A stretch of DNA of 64,000 nt from Diaporthe sp. PMI_573 (taxonomy: Eukaryota; Ascomycota; Sordariomycetes; Diaporthales; Diaporthaceae). The translations under genes and the position numbers were made by a program. The stretch lies in the NCBI GenBank assembly GCA_021399435.1, contig JAJTUP010000001.1:2976001-3040000 (forward strand), in the 5' to 3' direction. Positions 33,180 to 44,101 of this stretch are shown piece by piece. How positions within the stretch are numbered: position 1 is the first letter of the stretch; each line of letters begins with the position of its first letter. A model generated the notes under the pieces. That model worked only from the letters and a program-made list of their open reading frames with translations. It did not search any database and had not been told where the DNA came from.

Positions 33180-34504
33180 GCTCATTTTTGAGCCGGCTCG
33201 GGGTGGGGTGAGGTAAGGTAGGGTGTGGTGGGGTTGCGTGGGACAGCGGATCGGCCGAGACCAAGCAGAGAGAGGAGATAAGTGACCGCGGCGGCTGTGG
33301 CCATTGCAACAAATCTACTCAGTATCTAAGTACCTATAACAGGTGGTATTGTAATGCGCTTCTTCGACAAGGTGCCTCCAGGGAGGCCAGGGGAGGAGGA
33401 GGAGGAGGAGAGGAGGCTCTTGATGCGCTCCCAGAGCGCCTCACAGCGCGACTTCTTGGGCATTTTTTTTAACAACTTAAATAAATATGTTCTCTTTAAA
33501 AAAAAGTTGTTGCTGCCGGTGGTGCTGGGAGGATGCTTACAATGTGGAACATCCACCGTGCAGCTAAAATACCTTGGCTCTGTGCAAAAGTTAGGCTCCT
33601 TCCCATCACATCTGGGAAAGCATGGCCGCAGACTGCGACTTTGGGCAGCGGCTTCTTTCCATTCATGTTTGGAAAGGCACTGCATGGGTAACAGCTGAAC
33701 CACCAATTGATACCGCAGTAGACAACTAAACACCCGGAAAGTCTTGAATAGCTTTCAAATCAATGAGGTCTTTCTCTCAGCCGTTACTAGATGCGTCTTA
33801 AGCCGAGCCCATGCCCATCGGGTCCTATGAGCTCCCACTTGGTCGCAGGCTGGTTGGTGCCCATAATCTGCGCAAATAAGGCCAGGCCCACAACTGAGTC
33901 AACACACAGAGCCAGAGGGCACCGGATTAGATATAGATTCCGATATCCATAGGAATGAACTCAAAGTTTTATAACCCACGAATCACTTTATGTGTGTCAT
34001 AAATTGTCTTCGCTGTGTTGTCGTCTGGAATGTGTCGTTGGTGCTTCGCTCTATCATTGCACCACAGTGTCGGCGTCGCTGAAAACTTCAAGGTTCAGCC
34101 TTTATTGAATACCTAAAACTAAAATTCTAGTTAAAGATTTTGGCTCTGCAATAGACTAGAAGCAAAGTCTTTCCAGCATTCCAAACCAGCGGGATATCTA
34201 GTTGGATTACCCACCCGGCCGAAGTTAAGGATCAATGCCACTGGAGATATGCCATTTGCTGCAGGTATTCATGCAAGTTGCTCAAGAGTCGACTTCCCAT
34301 GACTGATCACGGGTATTCGTAGCCTCTAAGGAGGAAATCAAAAAATCCAGGCAACCCCACTACACAGCTCAAATAACTTGGCCCCATCCGCGGCCTCGCC
34401 GCTGCGTCTTCTCTACAAAGACAAGGGTTTCCACGCTTTGCCCTTGGCTTTTCTCTTGCTCATTCATATATACGCCTGGACAGGGTCTGATCCATTTGCA
34501 GGTG
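33180..34504. other. Island interior without intact gene
   Basis: AT-rich, with short broken frames. On the minus strand near 33810-33910 a short protein-like stretch (MGTNQPATKWELIGPDGHG) ends in two stops, suggesting another relic. Nothing intact is seen. Confidence 0.45.
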
Positions 34505-34800
34505 CGGTTCATAATGACAAAGCAATGCTGTGGGACCTACCAAAGGCCATCCTCTCCTCGTAACCGTCCGGTAAGGCTTTGCCGATGTGCTGCCGTCCGG
34601 CATCTCGTGAGCGGCTTTGACGGTAAAGGTAGCAACAATGATATCCTGTAGCTGCTAGCTTATGGCATCAACAAGCCAGACAATATAAGAGGTTAGAGTA
34701 TAAGTCTTTCCGCTGCCTGGGCTAGCCATGATGGCAACGGTGACCGCCTCTGAGCACACTGCCCTGCATTATGCATGGTTCAGGTTCAGGGTGCGGAGAA
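34505..34800 (-). pseudogene. Relic of a UvrD/Rep-type (SF1) DNA helicase
   Basis: Read on the minus strand, this stretch gives AVCSEAVTVAIMASPGSGKT followed by YTLTSYIVWLVDAIS. The order matches the start of UvrD-like helicases: a Q-motif region with a stop where Gln is expected, then the P-loop GSGKT, then TLTSR..WL. A little further on, DIIVATFTVKAAHEM matches motif Ia (FT.KAA.EM), and a later SHSIAL resembles the FHSIA motif. Stops and frame breaks interrupt it and the remaining ~500 residues of such a helicase are not recognisable. The relic is therefore a truncated, decayed gene. Confidence 0.7.
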
Positions 34801-35936
34801 CCGAAGACGCCCTTGGTGATGCATACATGATGGATGATCCATCATCCGCCTCCAAAGGCGTCCGGCAGACAAATTACCAACAGAAAGACTGACTGGCATT
34901 ACAACGGGCTGCGAGTCAACTCATCCATCCAAGAGATAACATCATAGGCAAAGGCAGTTTAGCCACCTCAAAGGCAAGGGACGAGTAGTACAGCTACACC
35001 TCCCTGTTGAAATTCTGAACGGCCGCGGCGCAAAGGAGAGTCGACACTCCCGTCGATGGCAAGTGAACTAGTATAGGAAGATTCTCGCTTGATTTTCCAC
35101 CAGCTGGAGAGCCTCTGGCGCTGACGCCGACTTGGAAGTAATTTAACTCCTAGTCAGCAGGACCACCTTGGACGATACAAATCAAGACATAGACTTTGTT
35201 GGCCGAAGTGGATGGTCCAATGTGAATGATCTGCTTATAGTTAGCTTACTTCCTGCCGGCTGTCAGACTCCCTTGTGTGGCAACTGGCTCTAGAAACGGC
35301 TGTTGACCCGGTAATACTACGTCTGACTGAACCAAAGGAGTATCGAAACAGATCCCTGGGCTTGTGGGGTTGTTTCTTGGTGCCTGCGACTTTGGTTTTG
35401 TCAACAAATATCCACGGCGACTTTAACTGTTGAAAGAGATGGAACAGACTTCAGGGAGGACCAGCTTTACAAACACGTAGGCTTTCAAATTGCTAAATGT
35501 TCTTGTAACGCGGTTATAACGTTGGTAGAGGAAAGCTACTATAGAGGAAAAGTTGTCGCAAGAGACTCTTTTAGTAGGGAAGGTTTGCAGAGAGGGGTTT
35601 GTTGTGAAAGGCAAGTCAATGCAAAAAAGAAACTGGTCTAGGGGAAGTACTGCTGAGGGCCAAGATATTGTAGAAGAGAGGCTATCATGGGTAAGGGAGA
35701 CTAAACAAGAAGCACTTGACGCTTACATAACACGGTAGTATAGTCTCGTGGTAATGACTAAAGACAGAAGCAGTGGTGACAGGGTGGAGTGGTGGTTGTA
35801 GACATTGACGAGAAATCGTGGCTGCTGCTTTAGAGAAAGGTCTACCCCACCAAATGTGTTTGTCTTACATTCATGGGAGGCTTGATAGGGGCCATATAAG
35901 CAATTAAACTCCCATTAGTGTCTGTTCTTAAAGTAC
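34801..35936. other. Island interior, no intact gene
   Basis: Short, broken frames only. A 9-bp-arm perfect palindrome is at 34827-34845. Composition is AT-rich relative to the flanking arms. Confidence 0.45.
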
Positions 35937-37697
35937 TAAGACTCATTGCTTTCCAAGGATCCATCTTCCTCGGCCTCCCGAATCCCGTTTTCAATGGTCT
36001 GTAGAGAAGCCCTGAGCTCAACCAACAATCCCCTGAGTTCTCTGGACAAATTTTAACCCCTTCTTATCACTACTGCAGTAAAATCCTCCAATGCAACTTT
36101 TCGCTGCTCCTTGTTTTCCGAGTCTGCTGCCTGCGCCAGGATCAATTTCAGATTCGTATTCTTAATGGATATTCCAAGGCTCAACTCGCCTCCAAACTCC
36201 TTGATTTCAGCAGATAGGCACGTACCCATGGCCTGTATGATTCTGTCAAGCTGTCCACCCACAGATCGCGCGAGGATCAGTGGCATTAAGTCCTCCTCGT
36301 CAAACTGTACTGGCTGGCCCATTGGATTATCCACGAGGGCCAGTCTGGTCTGCTTGTAAGCATCTCGAATACAAGACCCGAGGGTCTAAATTTCGGCTTG
36401 AGAAAGTGACGTCCCCGGTACGTTCTTTTCTGACGCTATATCTGTCCATAATTCCCGCTCTCGAGCGAGGATGCAGAAGTTCAGGACGAAGGCTCGGTGG
36501 CATATGTCCGGCAGGGACGGATACCCATTCAAGACCTTAGAATTCATCCCCCTCCAGAACTAATACAGGCGGAGATCTGTAACAGCTATGGGCTTATTTC
36601 CGCATCCCTTAAACCAAAGTTTCTAAGAAGGAAACAGAATCTGTGAGTACCATGTTATTCTATACAAGATGGCTTTTTGGGTGATTCATGAATTCAAACG
36701 TACCATTCAAGCGAGCCAAAATTCCTTTGCCTTCAACAGGTTCGGGCTCCCGGTTCCAGATACAAGGTCCCGCAACGACTCTTCGCTCTCGCTGAGTTTA
36801 GGGGCCGATTTTTCATCATCTATGCTAATCCCATCCAAAGCATTCAGCGCTGCTTCCAGGTACACCGGCGATTGAGTCTCTTGATACAGACAGACCACCT
36901 GCGTGATTAAATGAACCATGCGGTTGAAGTCAAACTCGGCCGAAAGACAAGCCTCTGCAACAGTATCCCCTTTGGACGCTTTCTTGACATCAAGCCAAGT
37001 CATCTTCTAAGACATCTCCTCGCAATACCGTTTGTAATTGTTGACCCATGTTGACTTAACGTTCTTGGGTACTTTGCTCTTTGGCGAAGTGACCCATTCC
37101 TTGAAGAAGAATTGTTGATCGTCCATCTTGGATGCAAGTTGTGCCAGCAAGTAGCGACCATCTGGCTGCTTGCCAAAGAGCACGTAGATATTCTTGCATT
37201 GACTGGAAAGATTGACCACCATCACCCACGCATCCTCGGTGGTAGGTAAAATGCTGTGCTCTTCAGGGTTGAATCGGCTGAGCATTGTGGGTTTTCAAGG
37301 GTATGTGGTTGGTTTGCCTTTTTCTCTTTCTGGATCCTTGATTGGATAATCTAGTGGGCACGGAACCGTCTTTTGCGTCTGAAGGCGTGTGGACATTCTG
37401 GCAATGAAATTTGACGTGCTCGGCAGAGAGTACGACACCAACGACTAGGTAAACCTCGTTGGCATAGAACGCTTTCTCTGGGGTGACCAGCTCTGCGCTT
37501 CCCAAAACTTTGGGCACGCTGCTGTTCTTGTCGCTCACTGCTTTTTTAAAGCTTGCTGATGAATTCTTGCTAGAGGTCTCGCTTTTCTCAGCATTCACCA
37601 AAATAATGAAGTAAGGCTTTCTCTCTGGGAAACCGATATCGTACGACAACATTTTTGTATTGAAGGCATAATGGTATAAAGCGTCTTTCTCAGCCAT
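35937..37697 (-). pseudogene. Unidentified fungal gene broken by in-frame stops
   Basis: A protein-like frame opens with MAEKDALYHYAFNTK at 37697, shifts frame near 37270-37300, and then continues in one frame to a stop near 35937. That second frame carries premature stops at 37009-37007 (TAG), 36709-36707 (TGA), 36562-36560 (TAG), 36388-36386 (TAG) and 36055-36053 (TAA), each with protein-like sequence on both sides. A possible intron (GTACGT near 36700 to CTTAG near 36622) removes two further stops. Every one of the five stops can be derived from CAG, CAA or CGA by a single C-to-T change. I recognise no domain; segments such as GRYLLAQLASKMDDQQFFFKE and MPLILARSVGGQLDRIIQAM are clearly once-coding. 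Confidence 0.7.
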
Positions 37698-38273
37698 TTT
37701 GGATGATCAGGCTGGGGCTCATTCGCAAAGGGACTGCTTGGAAATGCAACACGCGGTTTTGCTTGGCAGATTTTGTCTGATTTTTTCAGGCTTCAAGCGA
37801 AGCTGGGTCACTTCTGGTGTCAAAACGTGAATTGGGCCGTAGAAGGTTACTCTATAAAATATCGAGGGCCTTGTAGATGTTCCTATCAGGCCAAGATTCG
37901 TAATGATCAGGGCACAAATACAGAGTGTCCTCGAGGTCAAACTGTTTCTCTGAATTAGTAGTAAACTAAAAACTTTGGCAGAGCTCAAAAAATTGCGTCA
38001 CTTACAGGTATCCAGGTACTTGTGGAGGAAGAAAAAGTAGACCAGGCGGTTCTATCGCATACAGTACCTGCAAGGAGCAAGCGCTGCTTCATCTCAAGTG
38101 CTCTGTGTTTCTTCAGAGGCGTTCAGATCAAACATTGCGGATCTTCCGTTTGCTGCCTCAGATTTCTACTTCTCTGTCATTCTTCTCCCTTTGGTACAAC
38201 CTGCAATTACTGGCAACAAGCACCGAGAGTGCGGTGCGCTGCTGGATATTCCGGCACCAACTAGTCCTCAATC
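37698..38273. other. Gap between divergent island genes
   Basis: Between the broken minus-strand gene and the SNF2-like gene. A second open frame (38098-38499) has protein-like sequence (LPLVQPAITGNKHRECGALL) and could be the true 5' part of the SNF2 gene, joined by another frameshift near 38460. Confidence 0.4.
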
Positions 38274-41028
38274 ATGGCTTCATTCCAGCGCCTGCTGGAT
38301 TCGGCGTTGTGGCCGACTTCAGCGAGAGCCAAAGAATGCAGTCGCCGAGCTGAAAATGAAGTATACCAAGTCACAAACAACCCTTTCAGATGGATCAGCC
38401 GCGATATCAAGCCAGGTTCACATAGCGTCGAGGACAATTTCAAAAGCAGCGATGACTACCAAAAAGGTAAGAAGCGGTCAGCAGACGAGGGGCAGCTGAC
38501 TTGCGACTCAGACCGGCCTCTCAAGGAGGCGAAGACAGCAAACGCAACAGCAGGGGGTGATACAGTCCTGTCCAAGATTCTTTGGCCGTCAACAGAACAG
38601 GAAGTGAAGGCTCTTACCTTCTTTGACAGCGATAATTTCAAGAAATACCTGGTCCGTTTCCGCCCCAGTTCAAGAGATTCTTCATTTGGCTAACTAATTG
38701 TCCAACAAGTATTCGGTGTGTGACCACGAGATCGAGGCCGAGATGGATCATCCGGATTTGACCCATCTCCTGAAGGAATGGCAAGCTACGGGATACAAGC
38801 AGCTCTTGCTCATGGCCGACGTCACGTTCAAGGGTGGCCTTCTCTGTGATGAGACAGGGCTGGGCAAAACATTGACAGTGCTACGGGCAGCCCTGTATCT
38901 AAAAAAGCAAAATAAATGCGGATTTATCCTGGTGGCCTGCTTGGCGACTTGTCAGAGACAATGGTACGAGGAAATCATGAAATTCTTCAAACATGTAAGG
39001 ATCCTCGGCCCACGTTTTCCTCCTCCTCCTCTTCATTCTATACTTCTGTTATCTAGTCTCGTTTAAAGGGGAATCGACCATCCACCATTATACTCGATCA
39101 TGCAAAGTACTCAGTTGAGGAGCTTCTTCGTTGGGACATCGTTATCACAAGCCATTCATTCCTCCGCCAAAGGTACAATGACATCGTGGAACATGAGACG
39201 GGGCTCAACATCGCCCATGCTACATCTTTGCGATCTGCACAAGAGATTCTCCCGAACTTTGCACTCAATGGTATTCCTCGGCCACTCCACAACAGTGTTT
39301 ATGGAGATATTGGGAAGCTACCCATTGTGATACTGGACGAGTCTCACAACGTCAGAAACCCAGACACGGTTCTTGCAAAGTCATTGAGGGCCATTCCTGC
39401 CTTTGCTGTGTTTATTTTGAGTGGTACACCGGTGCACAATCGTTGGACCGATCTGTACGGTCAACTCTCTCTCCTCCATGGCAACCCATTCCGCGATTTG
39501 GACCACTTCCAAAGCATGTTCACTGGACAAAACGACACCCATGCCACCCGCATTGGCCGTCATGTGGTGAAGGAGAACACCACGGATCATCCAGAGAAGC
39601 CTCACATGCTCTTACTTACACGACTAATGGCTGGCATAGTGGTGGCAAGGCCAAAAGAGGTCATGGAGCCACCTGATGAGGAGAATCACGATGTGCCAAT
39701 CGACATGAGTAATTCTTTTCACACCCTTTTGATTAGTGAGGCCGGAATCATGGCAAGGTTCCATCTGCGGCTCAGCAGGTACTCCCGCAGGTCGTATCGT
39801 GCACATGTCCTGCATGCCATGCAGTGCTTTTCCAAGGCGCAGATGATTGCTGCCAGTCCACTCATATGGAAGGCTAATGAGCGGATGCAACGGGCCCAGG
39901 GAGACAATGAGCTCTTTGCACAGATGAGGGGTCTCATCAACAATTTCTTCGACACAGCTAAGCTCCCACGTAGCACAGATATCAACAGTCTGTCGACGGA
40001 ACAGGTCAACGACCTGAAGAAGTTTGTAGAGACCAACACACGGAAGCGGCGCTCCTGGAACAAGACTGTGGCTGTTCCAAGTGAGCAGGAACGAACGACG
40101 GCTCAAGAGGGACAAGCTACGATTGAAGAGGAACAGAACATGGCATTTGGGAGCGACCCGAAAGATTTTGAGGCTGCTGATGACGCCGCTCGGGAGGAAG
40201 ACATGGGAATCTGTGCAGATACCGACTTCAATTATGTGGAGGACAGTATTGACAAGACTTATGACCCCAGTCAGGGTGACAACCTTCCTGAACAGAGATC
40301 CGGTCACGGCTATGAGGGCTCAAGCTCGGAAAGCTCAGAAAGATCGGGCGACGAGGACGTGGAAAACCCAAAGAAACGTGCAAGTCAACAGATTGGAAGA
40401 TCCGGCAAGGCCTGGACAAAGAAATGGCTCAAGTTCCTCGCTGAGCAGGACCAGGAGACAATCATGTCGCCGCGCGTCGTCAAGGTAGTTGAACAAGTCC
40501 AAGAGATTTCGCAAGCAACACCCAAATGACAAGATCATTGTCAGTTCAAGGCTTGTCTTGTTTCTCGACATTTTCCAGGAAGCTATCAACCGCAAAAACA
40601 ATTCGGATTCTTGTGCCAGGTGCGACGTCGCCGCATTCAACGGGACAGTCAGCGCAGACGATCAGGCCGCAATCCTATCCACGTTCAACGATTCGACTCG
40701 CATGCCCAACGTGTTACTTCTCAGTGTAGCATCTGGGGGGACTGGGCTAAATATCACCGGCGCAAATCATCTCATTCTATGTGAGCCGAGTTGGTCCCCA
40801 GGGTCAGTGGAGCAGTTGAAGGGTCGGGTGAATCGGATGCCACAGAAGAAGGTTGTCCATGTCTACCATCTATTTGCTGAGTTATCTGCTGTTGACATGG
40901 TGATGCCCGAGTCACTTAGGGACAAAATCGAGTTTCGTGAGGATCTCATGGCCCCACTGCGGCACGCTATCCGGACACCGTTCTTGATACCCAGCCTACC
41001 GACAGCCGAGCAATTGGAGTGGATTTGA
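38274..41028 (+). CDS. SNF2-family ATP-dependent helicase with apparent frameshift
   Basis: Coding blocks are 38274-38651, 38710-38994, 39057-about 40505 and, one base out of frame, about 40507-41028. Motif I is DETGLGKT (about residue 172), motif II is DESH, motif III follows as LSGTPVHNRW. The C-terminal helicase lobe shows NDKIIVSSRLVLFLDI, LLLSVASGGTGLNITGA (motif V) and PGSVEQLKGRVNRMPQKKVVHVYHL (motif VI, with R-x-N-R where most members have R-x-x-R-x-GQ). A 250-residue acidic/charged insert separates the lobes. The frame change near 40506 fits one extra base; an alternative is a 49-bp intron (40485-40533), which would remove the conserved HPNDK segment, so I favour a frameshift. The start is uncertain. 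It may be a recent pseudogene; chromatin or DNA-repair role is known of the family only. Confidence 0.75.
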
Positions 41029-42868
41029 AGAGGCCCAAATTGAGGGTGTGGAACATCCAGAAGGCGAAGCGAACATAGATGAGAAATGAACTATTTTGGA
41101 CTCCCTCGCCCTTGTCGGACTCGTTCGAGAATCCTTTCACGTATTTCATTGTTTGACAAATGTCTGCCAGGCGTTCTCTCTAGGTCATAGAGCTTGGATT
41201 AATCCTGGTATATGAGATTAATAAAGGACCCCGGCAAATATGTCCTGCGCAGGTATCTCAGGCGGGGTCATCAATGGATCATCCACCAAGAAGAATGCAG
41301 GAACTCATCACAGAGTACACCTGTCGAGCCTCCCTCCCACCCAACCCAAAAAAGTCGTGACCTGAAGCGGGGGGTGACTTGAAGGGGCAGATGATCCACA
41401 TGCTTTGTTCTTGTAGAAATTACCTGCTTGCTTACTCACTGCTTGCTCGTTGTCATGTAAAGATTATTCTTGGAACACTATCCTCTGGTATGTTGTCCTT
41501 AGGAAACTCTCCCATGGGATATACCCTCCCACGGTAGATTATTATACAGGAGAAACATCTACAGGAGGAACATCCATAGGAGGAAATCCTGCAGAAGAAA
41601 CATCCATAGGAGGATATCCCGCAGAAGATTGCCCCACAGGAAGTACTAGTAGTCCTACAGAAAGATATTCCGTATGAGAGTATCCTATAGAAAGTTGTCT
41701 GTTAGAAGCTTGTCTTATTGGAAGTGTTTATAACAGATAATCCCATAGAAGGGTGTCCCATAGTAATACTGCACCTCATCCTACAGGAGGTCATCCGTGG
41801 AAGGTCACCATGTGGGAGATTATTCCATATGAGCCACGTCACGGGGACTTTTCCCATAAGTGGTTATCCTATAGTAATTATCTAATACATAGTTATATTA
41901 TGCAATGTTATCCCCTATGGTTCCCTCTATATGACTATCCTTAGAAAGATTATCCTATGTAAGAAAACCCTAAAGATGTTTGGCAAGAAAATATCGACAA
42001 ACATACTTCACGTTAATGACACCCTTGTTTCCTCAGCAAGTGGCTAGACTGCTTGCCTTCCTTCTACAGAGCCATGGTCTTCTTTTCCTCCACAGCTAGG
42101 CCACTAATCGGCTTAAGCAAACAATAATGACGAGTCGGGCTGCTAGTTGGCGTATAGTTGTGCTTAGTCTGTGTTTCGCTAGGCTACTCAATGTCACCAA
42201 AAGTAACTAGTCGGTAGAAGAGCCTTGCTTAGGCATTCATAACTAGGGCAAGTTGCTGCGACATCTTCAGCTGTAAAGCAGGCCTCCGTCCGCACCCGAA
42301 TGGGAGGAAAAAACAAAACCGTAGCTTCAAAGTTGAGAAAGATTAGGAAAAGAACGGCCGAGTCCTTAGAGGACTTGTCTGACGTAAAAGAGTCTAACTA
42401 AATCTTCTACTTCCCACATGTATCAGCAAATGCAATAGAGTTCACGCTCCCATTAAGAATCTAGCTTGAGGGTTTGAAAAGCTAACTAAGAATGCAATCT
42501 ATAAATCAAAGGTAACAAGATTAGATTATTCACATCAAGCCTTGTCAATGTATTTAGATGCATTGATATTTCGATGATGATGTTCACCCTGGTGAAAACC
42601 AAGTATAAGAGTTTGAGACCTGGCCCTGCCAGTATGAATCATAGTTTTCCAGAACCAACAAGATTGAAACATTTGTGTCGGTCCCTAAAAGTGTGTCAAG
42701 ATGTTCTGTTACCTAGGTATCTTGTTGGTGCCTACTTTGACCTATGAGAACCCCCACAAGTCAAACCTATGCCTGGTAGTCCTGAAAGGCGGCGCTCCCT
42801 AATAGGTGGCGCTCCGATAGAGGTCTACGTTCTGAAACCTTGTTCGGTCAGGACAGATCGGAGTAGTG
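41029..42868. other. Island right part with degenerate minisatellite
   Basis: No gene is supported. It contains the 15-bp repeat array annotated separately and AT-rich single-copy DNA from 41960 to 42770. Confidence 0.5.
41545..41945. repeat. Degenerate 15-bp tandem repeat
   Basis: From about 41545, units such as GAAGAAACATCCATA, GGAGGATATCCCGCA, GAAGATTGCCCCACA and GAAAGATATTCCGTA follow each other at 15-base spacing, with a consensus near GRAGGATATCCCATA. The best-conserved ten or so units lie at 41545-41720. Toward 41945 the spacing becomes irregular. The first units keep an open frame with a five-residue period (ETSIG, GYPAE). Confidence 0.7.
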
Positions 42869-42960
42869 TGGCACGTAAAGAATCGACTGCGCGGCCGCTT
42901 TGCAAGATGATTTCTTCACCACTCAACCATTGCGGAAGGTCTTGGGTTCGATCCCCTGCG
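42869..42960 (+). pseudogene. Damaged second copy of the intron-containing tRNA-Ala (UGC)
   Basis: The 3' two thirds match the tRNA at 33068: GCGC-G-GCCGC stem, TTTGCA loop with anticodon TGC (42901-42903), a 26-base intron at the same site (42905-42930), then TGCGGAAGGTC identical, and a T arm TTGGG-TTCGATC-CCCTG. The D arm is broken by extra bases and the 3' acceptor is replaced by CGAAAAA, which cannot pair with any 5' acceptor. It is therefore a tRNA pseudogene or truncated duplicate, on the same strand as the first copy. Confidence 0.75.
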
Positions 42961-44101
42961 AAAAAGGCCAGTCTCTACAGATCCTCAGATTAATATGATT
43001 ACATGTACAGCCCGGTTGACCATGAGTGATCACAGTGGTGCTTTGACAGGCCCAATAATGGAATGGCTAAATAGGCGTTTACCCAGTACGAGATTTCAGA
43101 GACTCGACCTGCGGCATACTTTAGATGCTCTATAATATTTCAGCACATCACAGTTCTTGATTGACTGAGTACAACCTTTGGCTCAGTATTGCGAGGTCAT
43201 GTAGCGCTCATGTGTTTCCCTGGGCGACTGGTGGTAATACCGGTCGCCCAGGCACCAGACGGTATGTTCTGAAATATTTGACCTAGATGAGAGCACATGG
43301 AGGTGCAGCTGTGGTGGGCTCCATCACAAATCGATGTGCATTTAGAGTGAAGTAGTATATGTATCAACTTCATGCTCCCCTTCCTGCTTCCGCCCTTCAG
43401 CACACTGGCCTCGCCTCTTGGGACGGCGAGTAATTGTTCTCTCTCTTTCTCTCTCGCTTTCCTGCTTTCCTTCTTTTCTCTCATGTACCTGAATTTCTCG
43501 TCTCTGTGTTTCCGTTTCCACCTCTCTTATCTCTTTTCTCATTCCGCTTTTCCTCGTTTTTCTCTCATTAGCGAGGGAGTCCCCTTGCTGCTTTTGGCCG
43601 CCTGCCTCTAGAATTCCCTCTATTATCCTTACTGGTAGAGCGATCAGAAAGACACATCACCACTTATATCAACTGATATCTCCGCAGTATTACCATCAGC
43701 AAAGCGTATATAGCATCATTGTTGGTGAAGCATACTTAGTCATGCTGCTAACGACCAATCGCGAGCTGCACGTGGTCTCGAAACTGCCACAGGCAAGAGT
43801 GTCTTGTCTAAGCTTCAAGGCACGGGCTGACCAATCTTGACATAAAAGGTGCAATGATGAGTTGTCATTCCATAATTTCAAGCCGCAGTGTGCTTTTCCC
43901 CCACATGAATGATCTGGTTCAAATGCAAGGCTGGACTCTGCCTCAATTAAATCGGTACGAAAACCTAATGGTAATGTAGCAAGCGGATGGTATCTAGGTA
44001 TACATAGGGTATTTGTTACAAAATGAAACAAGGTGAAAAACAAAATGGAACCAGAGAGAAATGACGACCAAATCAACACAATGGAGGCCCGTGGACTAGG
44101 C
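42961..44101. other. Right border of the island and 3' flank of the PhoD-like gene
   Basis: Contains the right inverted repeat arm and a pyrimidine-rich stretch at 43436-43580. No gene is supported. Confidence 0.5.
43033..43048 (-). repeat. Right arm of 16-bp inverted repeat flanking the island
   Basis: CAGTGGTGCTTTGACA is the exact reverse complement of 32939-32954. It lies about 73 bp outside the damaged tRNA-Ala copy. Confidence 0.75.

Noticed and set aside
32939..43048. Classifying the island as a Starship-type giant transposon
   Set aside because: No DUF3435 tyrosine recombinase or other captain gene was seen, and the segment is only about 10 kb.
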